Assembly (NCBI GenBank): GCA_050249455.1
Contig: JBFWQM010000156.1
Coordinates: forward strand, 1 to 13,184
DNA from: JBFWQM01 sp050249455
GTDB taxonomy: Bacteria; Pseudomonadota; Alphaproteobacteria; MPNO01; VGEU01
Direction of reading: 5' to 3'
DNA: 13,184 nucleotides
The notes beneath the pieces were generated by a model that ran no database searches, was not told the origin of the DNA, and was given only the letters and a program-made list of their open reading frames with translations. Numbering within the stretch: the stretch's first letter is position 1; each line of letters starts with the position of its first letter. Positions 1-6,428 of the stretch are shown here, piece after piece. Both the position numbers and the translations under genes were made by a program.

Positions 1-523
1 ACATCGCGCCGATCACCCACAGGTCGCCGACGTTGAAGCCGAAGTTCAGCAGCACGTCGATGTCGGCGCGGATCGCCAGCACGACGACGCCGGCGAACGA
101 GATCGCGATGCCGATCCACTGGCGCAAGGACACCGGGTCGCGGAACAGCAGCACCGCCAGCGCGACGATCGCGGTCGGCTCGATCGCGTTGATCAGCCCC
201 GCATTGATCGCCGTGGTGTGCTGCAGCCCGATGAACAGCGCCATGTTGCCGCCGACCATCAAGAGGAAGCCGAGCCAGAACACCATCGGCAGATGGTGGC
301 GCAGGATCCGCCAGTCGCTCTTCAGCGCCGGGCCGGCCAGCAGCGACAGCAGCACGATGCCCAGCATCGCGCGCCAGAACGATAGCCCCAGCGGCGGCGC
401 GAAGTCGCGCGCCCAGCGCACGATGATGATCGTGATCGCCCACAGGAACATGCCGCCGGCAGCGGCGAGATGCGGCGAGCGCAGGAACGCGAGCGACCTC
501 GCGGACGCGCCGGTCGGGACCAT
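1..523 (-). CDS. EamA/DMT-family transporter, N-terminal part (truncated by window edge)
   Basis: Reading the minus strand from the ATG at 523 gives about 174 residues of a highly hydrophobic protein that runs off the left edge. It starts MVPTGASARSLAFL and contains a series of membrane helices, including one around GMFLWAITIIIV and one around WIGIAISFAGVVVLAI. The arrangement (first helix, then a loop with ARDFAPPLGLSFWRAMLG, then INAGLINAIEPTAIVALAVL) is that of the first EamA repeat of drug/metabolite exporters, which normally have about 300 residues and ten helices. Only the first half is present. A GGGAGG ribosome-binding sequence lies about ten bases upstream of the start. The gene is divergent from the hydroxypyruvate isomerase gene, with a gap of about 93 bases. 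Substrate cannot be told from sequence. Confidence 0.9.
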   Translation of the reverse strand, partial: MVPTGASARSLAFLRSPHLAAAGGMFLWAITIIIVRWARDFAPPLGLSFWRAMLGIVLLSLLAGPALKSDWRILRHHLPMVFWLGFLLMVGGNMALFIGLQHTTAINAGLINAIEPTAIVALAVLLFRDPVSLRQWIGIAISFAGVVVLAIRADIDVLLNFGFNVGDLWVIGAM

Positions 524-616
524 CGGGAAAGCGCCTCCCAGGCTTATGGCGGCCCATTGTGCACGAACCGGCCCGGTGCGCTAGGATGATTGCGGCCCAT
601 CGCCGGGAAGGGAGAC

Positions 617-1399
617 ATGCCGCGCTTTTCCGCCAACTTGACGCTGATGTTCGCCGACCGCCCTGTGCTGGAGCGAGTCGGCGCCGCCCGCGCCGCCGGT
701 TTCCCCGCGGTCGAGATCCAGGACATCTACGGCCTGAAGCTGTCCGACCTCGCCGCGGCGACGGAGCGTGCCGGCGTCGAGTGGGCGCTGTTCAACGTGC
801 CGGCCGGCGACATGTCCGCCGGCGGGTCGGGCGACGCCGCGGTGCCCGGGCGCGAGGCGGACTTCCGCGACGGCGTCGACCAGGCACGCCGCTTCGCCGA
901 GGTGCTGCGGCCGCGCGCGGTGAACGTGATGGCAGGCTTCCCGCCGCCGGCGGTCAAGCGGTCGCGGGCGTTCTCGCTGCTCGCCGACAACCTGCGCTAC
1001 GCCGCCGACGTGATGGGCGAGATCGGGGTCAAGGTGCTGGTGGAGGCGCTGAACGCGCGCGACCGGCCCGGCTTCCTGCTCGCGCGCTCCGCCGACATGG
1101 AGGAGGCAATCGACCGCGCCGCCCACCCCAACCTCGGCATCCAGTACGACCTCTACCACATGCAGATCATGGAGGGCGACCTGGTGCCGACGATGGAGCG
1201 GCTGCTGCCGCGCCTCGGCCACATCCAGTTCGCCGACACGCCCGGCCGCGCGGAGCCGGGGACAGGCGAGATCAATTTCCCGTTCGTGTTCGACGCGCTC
1301 GACCGCATGGGCTACGACGGCTGGGTCGGCGCGGAGTACAAGCCGTCCCGGCGCACCGAGGACACGCTCGGCTGGTTTGCGCCGTGGGCGGCCGCGTAG
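617..1399 (+). CDS. hyi: Hydroxypyruvate isomerase (Hyi family TIM barrel)
   Basis: A 260-residue protein of the AP-endonuclease-2/xylose-isomerase-like TIM-barrel family. It would interconvert hydroxypyruvate and tartronate semialdehyde in cytosolic glyoxylate metabolism. The start MPRFSANLTLMF matches the N-terminus of known Hyi proteins, and the length is standard (about 258). Family signatures seen are NVPAGD (60-65), PGREADFRDGV (77-87), GIQYDLYHMQIMEGD (174-188), EPGTGEINF (213-221) and GWVGAEYKP (235-243). The two expected catalytic glutamates are E143 (in VEALN) and E240 (in GAEYKP). The start at 617 is preferred over an upstream TTG at 590 because it matches the family, although its AAGGGAG sequence sits unusually close to the ATG. 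A reductase of the class that normally follows Hyi in the pathway lies about 0.9 kb away on the other strand. Confidence 0.92.
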   Translation: MPRFSANLTLMFADRPVLERVGAARAAGFPAVEIQDIYGLKLSDLAAATERAGVEWALFNVPAGDMSAGGSGDAAVPGREADFRDGVDQARRFAEVLRPRAVNVMAGFPPPAVKRSRAFSLLADNLRYAADVMGEIGVKVLVEALNARDRPGFLLARSADMEEAIDRAAHPNLGIQYDLYHMQIMEGDLVPTMERLLPRLGHIQFADTPGRAEPGTGEINFPFVFDALDRMGYDGWVGAEYKPSRRTEDTLGWFAPWAAA

Positions 1400-1408
1400 C
1401 CGCCGTTC

Positions 1409-1594
1409 TCAATCACCCCCGCCGTCGGCGCGCAGATGGGCGTCGTTCTTGGTCCAGGTATGGCAGTCGCCGCATTCCTTGCATTCGAACGACTGCTGGC
1501 CGAGGTCGAGCGAATCGATCTCGTTCCAGCTCAGGTTCTGGCCCGTATAGGCATAGCGGCCCGTGCGCGGGCACATGATGAAGACTTGCGGCAT
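1409..1594 (-). CDS. Small Cys-rich (zinc-ribbon-like) protein of unknown function
   Basis: A 61-residue protein. The N-terminal part reads MPQVFIMCPRTGRYAYTGQN, and the middle carries C38, C41 and C44 followed by H45 in the pattern CKECGDCHTWTKNDAHL. With C8 these could form a single zinc site, so it resembles the many small uncharacterised alphaproteobacterial proteins with a 'CP-TG...YTG...C-CG..H.W' layout. No function can be assigned. It ends nine bases from the stop of the convergent hyi gene and starts 54 bases downstream of the CBS gene on the same strand, so it could be co-transcribed with it. A GGGA lies six bases before the ATG, and an EcfG-like promoter (1606-1630) lies just upstream. 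Met7 is an alternative, less likely start. Confidence 0.75.
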   Translation of the reverse strand: MPQVFIMCPRTGRYAYTGQNLSWNEIDSLDLGQQSFECKECGDCHTWTKNDAHLRADGGGD

Positions 1595-1605
1595 CGCATT
1601 CCCAG

Positions 1606-1630
1606 AACGGCGGCGGGACGACTACGTTCC
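1606..1630 (-). promoter_or_regulatory. Candidate EcfG (general stress response) promoter of the 61-aa Cys-rich gene
   Basis: On the minus strand, GGAAC (1630-1626) is followed after exactly 16 bases by CGTT (1609-1606). This is the published consensus for EcfG-type ECF sigma factors of alphaproteobacteria (GGAAC-N16/17-CGTT). The predicted transcription start is only a few bases before the ATG at 1594, so the mRNA would be nearly leaderless, which lowers confidence or points to a later start codon. Confidence 0.4.
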
Positions 1631-1648
1631 GTGCGGACCGATTCCGCT

Positions 1649-2080
1649 TCACGCCTGCGCGATGTATTCGCGCAACGCCTCGGCCTCGCCGGCCAGCGCA
1701 TCGAGCTGCGCCTTGACCACGTCCCCGATGCTGACGATGCCGGCGAGCGCACCGTCCTCCACCACCGGCAGATGGCGCACGCGGCGGTCGGTCATCAGCG
1801 CGAACAGCTCGTCCAGCGTATCGTCGCGCTGGCAGGTGCGGACGTCGCGCGACATCAGCGCCGAAACGGAACGGTCCAGCGCGGCCGTGCCGTGGGCGGC
1901 CAGGCCGCGCACGATGTCGCGCTCCGACAGGATGCCGCCGATCGCGCGGCCGTCGGCGGAAACGACCAGCGCGCCGACGCGGTTGTCGTCCAGCCGCCGC
2001 ACCGCTTCCGCGATCGTGGCGTCGGGCGGGATCGTCAATACGCCCGCGCCCTTGTTCCTCAGGATCGTGTCGACGTTCAT
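1649..2080 (-). CDS. Tandem CBS-domain protein
   Basis: A 143-residue protein made of two CBS motifs (a Bateman module) and little else. CBS1 is about residues 10-65, with LTIPPDATIAEAVRRLDDNRVGALVV followed by GGILSERDIVRGL. CBS2 is about residues 72-127, with VSALMSRDVRTC, RRVRHLPVV and LAGIVSIGDVVK. A short charged helix ends the protein. Stand-alone pairs of this kind bind adenine nucleotides or act as small regulators, and the SERDIVR and SIGDVVK signatures are typical of the HRP1/YrbP-like group. The target is unknown. The start at 2080 is chosen over one eight codons upstream because GGAGG lies nine bases before it and the first CBS motif follows directly. It may head a transcript that includes the 61-aa Cys-rich gene. 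Confidence 0.9.
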   Translation of the reverse strand: MNVDTILRNKGAGVLTIPPDATIAEAVRRLDDNRVGALVVSADGRAIGGILSERDIVRGLAAHGTAALDRSVSALMSRDVRTCQRDDTLDELFALMTDRRVRHLPVVEDGALAGIVSIGDVVKAQLDALAGEAEALREYIAQA

Positions 2081-2260
2081 GGCCGGCAACCTCCGTTCGT
2101 TCACAGAGGCCTGCGGGCCGCCGGTCCGGCGTCACGGCGCCGGCGGGCGGCGCGAGGCAGTCGTCGATAGGAAAAACTAGCGCGGCCGACGACGCCGGAA
2201 AAGAGTCTCGCGCCGGCGGGGGGCGCCGCGCCCGCACTTTGTCACCGCTCCGGCCCGGAA

Positions 2261-3142
2261 TCAGAGCGGGCCGTCGGCATAGAGCCGCATCGGGGCGAGC
2301 TGCCCGGCGTCGGCGTGGCCCTGGGCGTAGGCCAGGCGATAGAGCGCCGTGACGAGGTTGGCCACCGGCATCGGCGTGCCGGTCAGCCGGCCCATGTCGC
2401 AGGCGATGTCCATGTCCTTCATCATCACCGCGCTGGCCGCGCCCTGGTAGCGCGCCGCCGCCATGCGCCGGGCATGGATCTGCAGCACCGTGGAATCGGC
2501 CCAGCCGCCGGCCAGGGCGTCGGGCAGCCGGTCGGCCGCGACGCCGAAATTGGCGGCAAAGCGCAGCGCCTCGGCGATCGCGGCGATCTCGGCGCCGATG
2601 ATCATCTGGTTGCACACCTTGGCCGCCTGCCCGGCGCCGGCGGGGCCCAGGTGGGTGACCTGGCGGGCGAAGGCGGCGAAGGCGGGGCGCGCGCGGTCGA
2701 CGTCGGCCGCCTCGCCGCCGGCCATGACGATCAAGGTGCCGTCACGCGCGCCCTTCTCGCCCCCCGACACCGGCGCGTCGACCCAGCGCATGCCGGCCTC
2801 GGCATGCAGGCGGGCGGCGAAGTCGCGGGTGCGCACCGGGTGGATCGAGGAGCAGTCGACCAGGAGCTTGCCTGCCGTGCCGCCCGCGGCGACGCCGTCC
2901 GGGCCGAACACGACCGCTTCCACGGCGTCCGTGTCGGTGACGCAGGCGAAGACGATGTCCCCGGCGCGCGCGACGTCGGCCGGGCTTGCCGCGGCGCGGG
3001 CGCCGAACGCGGCGGCACGCTCCAGCGGCGGCCGGCCGCGATTCCAGGCGGTCACCGCGAAGCCGGACTTGACCAGCCGCTCCGCCATCGGCAGCCCCAT
3101 GGTGCCGAGGCCGATGAAGCCCACGCTGCGGATGTCGGTCAT
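2261..3142 (-). CDS. NAD(P)-dependent beta-hydroxyacid dehydrogenase (3-hydroxyisobutyrate dehydrogenase / tartronate-semialdehyde reductase family)
   Basis: A 293-residue enzyme of normal family length. The N-terminal Rossmann fold carries the nucleotide-binding signature GFIGLGTMGLPMAERL (8-23). The substrate loop is DAPVSGGEKGARDGTL (122-137), the catalytic lysine is K175 within GQAAKVCNQMI (171-181), and the C-terminal helical domain has the conserved KDM (242-244). Such enzymes oxidise or reduce short 3-hydroxy acids. Members include 3-hydroxyisobutyrate dehydrogenase (valine breakdown) and tartronate-semialdehyde reductase (GarR/GlxR). Proximity to hyi hints at tartronate semialdehyde, but the genes are on opposite strands, so the substrate stays open. 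GGGAGG lies a few bases before the ATG at 3142. Confidence 0.9.
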   Translation of the reverse strand: MTDIRSVGFIGLGTMGLPMAERLVKSGFAVTAWNRGRPPLERAAAFGARAAASPADVARAGDIVFACVTDTDAVEAVVFGPDGVAAGGTAGKLLVDCSSIHPVRTRDFAARLHAEAGMRWVDAPVSGGEKGARDGTLIVMAGGEAADVDRARPAFAAFARQVTHLGPAGAGQAAKVCNQMIIGAEIAAIAEALRFAANFGVAADRLPDALAGGWADSTVLQIHARRMAAARYQGAASAVMMKDMDIACDMGRLTGTPMPVANLVTALYRLAYAQGHADAGQLAPMRLYADGPL

Positions 3143-3220
3143 CAGGTTCCTCCCTTGCTCGCCGGCAGCGTCACGGATGCGGGCAGGGGTGGCAAGCGGA
3201 TAGGATCGTCGCGCGGAGAG

Positions 3221-3303
3221 GCCCCCTCTCCCGACCCCCTCCCACGAGGGGAGGAGGCTAGATACTCCCCCTCCCCTCGTGGGAGGGGGTTGGGGGAGGG
3301 GGC
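3221..3303. repeat. 83-bp imperfect inverted repeat (REP-like palindromic element)
   Basis: Two 37-base arms, 3221-3257 and 3267-3303, are reverse complements with three mismatches and flank a 9-base loop (ctagatact). Each arm also contains a smaller hairpin core, CCCCTC-ccac-GAGGGG. It sits between divergent genes, so it is not a terminator of either. C/G-rich palindromes of this kind are scattered in many copies through alphaproteobacterial intergenic regions. The right arm is a run of G-tracts on the plus strand that could also form a G-quadruplex. Confidence 0.85.
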
Positions 3304-3333
3304 GCCTCAACCTCGCGCTGCTAGGAGCAAGCC

Positions 3334-4359
3334 ATGCCGGAGACCAACCGCCGCATCGTCCTCGCCCGCCGGCCGGTCGGCGAGCCGGCGGAAACCGACT
3401 TCGCGCTGGAGAGCGCGCCCGCGCCGACGCCGCGCGACGGCCAGGTGCTGTGTCGCGTGGCGTGGCTGTCGCTCGACCCCTACATGCGCGGGCGGATGAA
3501 CGATGCGAAGTCCTATGCGCCGTCGGTGGCGTTGGGCGCGACGATGGTCGGCACCGCCGTCGGCCGCGTGGTCGACTCGCGTGACCCCGGGTTCGCGCCC
3601 GGCGACTGGGTGTTCGGCCCGACCGGCTGGCAGGACTATGCGGCGCTGCCGGGGCGCGCGCTGCGCAAGCTGGATGCGTCGCGCGCGCCGGTGACGACGG
3701 CGCTGCACGTGCTCGGCATGCCGGGCCACACCGCCTATGCCGGGCTGACGGAGATCGGCCGGCCGAAGCCGGGCGAGACGGTCGTCGTCGCGGCGGCGGC
3801 GGGTGCGGTCGGCTCCGTCGTCGGCCAGCTCGCCAAGGCGGCCGGCTGCCGCGCGGTCGGCATCGCGGGCGGCGCGGACAAATGCGCGTTCGTCACCGAC
3901 GCGCTCGGCTTCGACGCCTGCGTCGACCGCCGCGGGCCGGACTTCCCTGCCGCGCTCGCCGCCGCCTGCCCCGGCGGCATCGACGTCTATTTCGAGAACG
4001 TCGGCGGCGCGGTGTTCGAGGCGGTGCTGCCGCTGCTCAATCCGTTCGCGCGCGTGCCGCTGTGCGGGCTGATCTCGTCGTACAACCTGGCGGCGCCGCC
4101 GCCCGGCCCGGACCGCGCGCCGGCGATGCTGCGCACCCTGCTGACCAACCGCATCACCATCCGCGGCTTCATCGTGATCGACTTCGAGCACCTTCGCCCG
4201 GCGTTCGAGGCGCACGCCGCCGCGCTGATCGCCCAGGGCAGGCTGCGCTGGCGCGAAGACATCGTGGAGGGGCTGGAGAACGCGCCGCGCGGCCTGATCG
4301 GCCTCCTGCGCGGGGAGAACTTCGGCAAGCGGATCGTGCGGGTCGCGGCAGCGGCCTGA
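3334..4359 (+). CDS. NADP-dependent oxidoreductase (CurA / medium-chain dehydrogenase family, zinc-free)
   Basis: A 341-residue protein, the usual size for the CurA/YncB and leukotriene B4 12-hydroxydehydrogenase group, which reduce alpha,beta-unsaturated ketones and aldehydes using NADPH. Signatures are LSLDPYMRGRM (46-55), FGPTGWQDY (94-102), GMPGHTAYAGL (128-138), the Rossmann glycine motif AAAGAVGSVVGQLAK (154-168), DVYFENVGG (217-225) and GLISSYN (245-251). No structural or catalytic zinc cysteine cluster is visible, as expected for this group. AGGAG lies seven bases upstream of the ATG. Downstream on the same strand is a glutathione S-transferase, another electrophile-handling enzyme, but it appears to have its own promoter. 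Confidence 0.92.
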   Translation: MPETNRRIVLARRPVGEPAETDFALESAPAPTPRDGQVLCRVAWLSLDPYMRGRMNDAKSYAPSVALGATMVGTAVGRVVDSRDPGFAPGDWVFGPTGWQDYAALPGRALRKLDASRAPVTTALHVLGMPGHTAYAGLTEIGRPKPGETVVVAAAAGAVGSVVGQLAKAAGCRAVGIAGGADKCAFVTDALGFDACVDRRGPDFPAALAAACPGGIDVYFENVGGAVFEAVLPLLNPFARVPLCGLISSYNLAAPPPGPDRAPAMLRTLLTNRITIRGFIVIDFEHLRPAFEAHAAALIAQGRLRWREDIVEGLENAPRGLIGLLRGENFGKRIVRVAAAA

Positions 4360-4366
4360 CCGCGAA

Positions 4367-4392
4367 GCCCCTGCCCCTGCCCCCGCCCCCGC
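4367..4392. repeat. Four hexamer repeats (GCCCCY) with G-quadruplex potential on the minus strand
   Basis: Directly after the oxidoreductase stop codon come GCCCCT, GCCCCT, GCCCCC, GCCCCC and GC. Read on the minus strand this gives four G-tracts of 5, 5, 4 and 4 separated by one or two bases, a canonical G-quadruplex pattern. Confidence 0.7.
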
Positions 4393-4393
4393 A

Positions 4394-4422
4394 TTGTCAT
4401 CGGCTGGCGTTTGGCCGATAGT
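4394..4422 (+). promoter_or_regulatory. Candidate sigma-70-type promoter of the glutathione S-transferase gene
   Basis: TTGTCA (4394-4399, five of six matches to TTGACA), a 17-base spacer and GATAGT (4417-4422, four of six matches to TATAAT) precede the gene by about 65 bases. ATCGGC and GCCGAT between and over the two boxes form a small inverted repeat that could be an operator. Prediction only. Confidence 0.4.
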
Positions 4423-4428
4423 CCTTGT

Positions 4429-4448
4429 CGCGATCGGCCGCGATCGCG
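4429..4448. promoter_or_regulatory. Perfect 8-bp inverted repeat in the 5' leader of the glutathione S-transferase gene
   Basis: CGCGATCG and its exact complement CGATCGCG are separated by a GCCG loop, just downstream of the predicted -10 box. It could be a repressor-binding site or an RNA hairpin in the leader. The sequence does not say which. Confidence 0.4.
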
Positions 4449-4486
4449 CCAACCGATACCAATGTCAGGGCGATGGAGGAACTACC

Positions 4487-5104
4487 GTGATCGATCTTTA
4501 TGCCGCGCCGACGTCGAACGGCCTGCGTGCCAAGATCATGTGCGACGAATCCGGGCTGCCGTACACGCTGCACAACGTCGATATGGCGAAGGGCGCGCAC
4601 AAGACGCCGGATTTCATCAAGATGAACCCGAACGGGGCGATCCCGGTCATCATCGACAACGACGGCCCCGGCGGCAAGCCGATGACCATGACGCAGTCGG
4701 CGGCGATCCTGGTCTACCTGGCGGAGAAGTCGGGCAAGCTGATCCCCAAGGATCCGGCGAAGCGGGCCGCGATGTGGCCGGCGCTGATGAGCGCGGCGTC
4801 CGACATCGGCATGACGCTCGGCACCGTGTTCGCGATCGCCCGGTCGAAGGATCCGCACAAGCCGACGCAGGACATGTTCGAGGGCAAGTTCAAGGACTAC
4901 CTGAAGGTGTGGGACGACACGCTGGCCAAGCAGACCTACGCGGCCGGCGACGAGATGACGATTGCGGACGTCGCGCTGTTCGGCGTCACCTATCGCGCGC
5001 GCAACGTCTCGCCGGCGCTGCTCGAGGGCTTCCCCAACATCGCCAAGTGGGAAAAGATGATCGCCGAGCGCCCGGGCGTCCAGAAGGGCATCAAGTTCGG
5101 CTGA
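4487..5104 (+). CDS. Glutathione S-transferase (YfcG/Ure2p-like class)
   Basis: A 205-residue cytosolic protein beginning at a GTG, chosen because GGAGGA lies seven bases upstream and the family N-terminus IDLYAAPTSNGLRAKIM starts there. The thioredoxin-fold half has T9-S10-N11 near the glutathione thiol (the TxN feature of the YfcG/Nu class), the cis-proline loop NPNGAIPVI (47-55) and the glutathione-binding QSAAILVYL (70-78). The helical half has the N-capping motif TIADVALFG (158-166). It would conjugate or reduce electrophiles and disulfides with glutathione. The (+) gene converges on the (-) PAP2-like gene, with only nine bases between stops. Confidence 0.92.
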   Translation: MIDLYAAPTSNGLRAKIMCDESGLPYTLHNVDMAKGAHKTPDFIKMNPNGAIPVIIDNDGPGGKPMTMTQSAAILVYLAEKSGKLIPKDPAKRAAMWPALMSAASDIGMTLGTVFAIARSKDPHKPTQDMFEGKFKDYLKVWDDTLAKQTYAAGDEMTIADVALFGVTYRARNVSPALLEGFPNIAKWEKMIAERPGVQKGIKFG

Positions 5105-5113
5105 GCCGGACCG

Positions 5114-5782
5114 TCACGGCCGGCCCTCCCCGCCGCCGCGCGGGGAGGGTCGCAGGCCGGCGTGGCGCACCCGCGATCCGGGATCGCCGTCGCGACACGC
5201 CGCGACCCCCCAGTGCACCTGCTTGGCGACCCGCAGGATGCGCGGCTCGAAATTGACGTGTCCGCCATAGGTGAACGCGACGGCCGCCACGACCGCCGCC
5301 GCCGCCCATCCCCAATGCGACCGGCCGGTCGGCGTGCGCCGGTGCCACCGCGCGAACCACAGCGCCGACGCGGCGCCGATCGCGATCCCCGCCGCGGACT
5401 CCGACGCCGTGTGGTAGTTCTGCAGCACCCGCGCTGCGGCGATGGCCGTCACCAGCACGCCGGCGGCCGCGCCGGCGGCGGCCAGCCGCCGGCGGTCGCC
5501 CGCGCCGACCACCACGGCCAGCGCGCCGTACAACACCGCGGCGCCGGCGACATGCCCGCTCGGGCTGCGCAAGCTCGCCAGGCCGAGCGCGCCGCCGCAC
5601 GCCTCGAATGCGATCTTCGACGCCACGACGGCGACGGCGCACAGCGCGAGCGCCGACAGCCACGCCAGCGCCAGCCGGTGGGCGCCGCGCACGACGAACC
5701 ACGCCAGCAGCACAAGCACCGCCGGGATCGTCACCGCCGGGTCGCCGAAATCGGCGACCAGCTTCAGGGTGTCATGGCCCAT
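5114..5782 (-). CDS. PAP2-superfamily-like membrane protein with altered active-site motif
   Basis: A 222-residue integral membrane protein with about five hydrophobic helices in residues 15-175. The PAP2 phosphatase motif 2 is visible as SPSGHV (73-78). Motif 3, normally SRx5Hx3D, reads ARVLQNYHTASE (117-128): R118 and H124 are conserved, the serine is alanine and the aspartate is glutamate. No clear Kx6RP motif 1 is seen. It may be a lipid-phosphate phosphatase with a relaxed site or an inactive relative. The last ~12 residues (RPSPRGGGEGRP) are encoded by a hairpin sequence. The start is 21 bases after the GlcG-like stop on the same strand, so the two are likely co-transcribed. No strong ribosome-binding site precedes the ATG. 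Confidence 0.75.
   Translation of the reverse strand: MGHDTLKLVADFGDPAVTIPAVLVLLAWFVVRGAHRLALAWLSALALCAVAVVASKIAFEACGGALGLASLRSPSGHVAGAAVLYGALAVVVGAGDRRRLAAAGAAAGVLVTAIAAARVLQNYHTASESAAGIAIGAASALWFARWHRRTPTGRSHWGWAAAAVVAAVAFTYGGHVNFEPRILRVAKQVHWGVAACRDGDPGSRVRHAGLRPSPRGGGEGRP
5124..5149. terminator. 10-bp hairpin between convergent genes (possible bidirectional terminator)
   Basis: CCCTCCCCGC pairs perfectly with GCGGGGAGGG across a six-base loop, 20 bases after the glutathione S-transferase stop. There is no T-run, so it is either a weak terminator or a copy of a GC-rich intergenic repeat. It lies inside the last codons of the PAP2-like gene. Confidence 0.4.
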
Positions 5783-5803
5783 GCGCGCGGACTGCGGCGT
5801 GGG

Positions 5804-6271
5804 TCAGTTCGCCGTGCGCACCTGGCCGCCCATGCCGGCGCAGTCGGCGTCGGTCTTCAGCCCGGCGGCGCGAATGCCGTGGGCGCACAGCTCCTCGTCA
5901 CGCTCCTGGGTGTCGCCGGTGACGCCGACCGCGCCGATCACCTCGCCGCGGCGGTCTCGGATCAGCATGCCGCCGCCCTCGGCGAAGATCTTCCCTTCGC
6001 TGGTGTCGAACAGGTAGCGCATGAACAGCGGCCTTTCCTCCGCCCGCATCCGCACCAGGCTCGACGACCGGCCCATGGCGAGCGCGGCGTAGGCCTTGCC
6101 GTAGGCCATCTCGAACCGCAGCATCGCCGATCCGTCCTCCTTTTTGAACGTCTTGACGACGGCGCCGGGCTCGACCACCACGGCCGACAGCGGCCGGCAG
6201 CCCAGCGCGCGGCCCTGCTTGAAGATGGCGTCGATGATGCGCTCGGCCTGGCGCAGTGTGACGGACGTCAT
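5804..6271 (-). CDS. GlcG/HbpS-family (DUF336) heme-binding-like protein
   Basis: A 155-residue protein matching the GlcG/HbpS fold. It has TLRQAERIIDAIFKQGRALG (5-24) as the first helix, then AYGKAYAALAMGRSS (56-70), and the family signature EGGGMLIRDRRGEVIGAVGVTG (98-119) followed by DEELCAHGI (125-133). Members bind heme or cobalamin or are linked to glycolate use. The exact role here is unknown, and there is no signal peptide. The C-terminus after residue 138 (KTDADCAGMGGQVRTAN) is an unusual short tail. The start at 6271 is preferred over 6289 because GGGAGA lies six bases before it. It is followed 21 bases later by the PAP2-like gene. Confidence 0.88.
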   Translation of the reverse strand: MTSVTLRQAERIIDAIFKQGRALGCRPLSAVVVEPGAVVKTFKKEDGSAMLRFEMAYGKAYAALAMGRSSSLVRMRAEERPLFMRYLFDTSEGKIFAEGGGMLIRDRRGEVIGAVGVTGDTQERDEELCAHGIRAAGLKTDADCAGMGGQVRTAN

Positions 6272-6339
6272 TCGAGTCTCCCGCATCATGAAGGAAACTC
6301 AGCATACCGCCCGTCCTCGCCGCTTGCGAGGCGGCGGCG

Positions 6340-6365
6340 GCGGCGCGTGCGCCGCGACACTTTTT
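6340..6365 (+). terminator. Terminator-like hairpin plus T-tract upstream of the DUF5648 gene
   Basis: GCGGCGC and GCGCCGC form a 7-bp stem (6340-6355), followed five bases later by TTTTT (6361-6365). The T-tract lies on the plus-strand 3' side, yet no plus-strand gene ends upstream. It may act as a leader attenuator or block antisense transcription out of the divergent GlcG region. Confidence 0.35.
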
Positions 6366-6428
6366 CCGATCCTGCGTAAGGGCAGCCGTGACACGATCAT
6401 CCGGCTGGCCTGTTTCGGAGCCGCCACC

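Noticed and set aside
559..1578. Long open frame overlapping hyi in another frame (339 codons)
   Set aside because: Its translation is Arg/Ala/Gly-rich low-complexity sequence, typical of an out-of-phase frame in very GC-rich DNA. The hyi frame has clear family motifs.
1413..2615. 400-codon minus-strand frame across the CBS gene and the reductase's end
   Set aside because: Arg- and Pro-rich shadow. The CBS domains and the reductase are in other frames.
3307..4452. 381-codon minus-strand frame opposite the CurA-like gene
   Set aside because: Composition is Arg/Ala/Asp/His-biased with no motif, whereas the plus-strand frame is a complete oxidoreductase.
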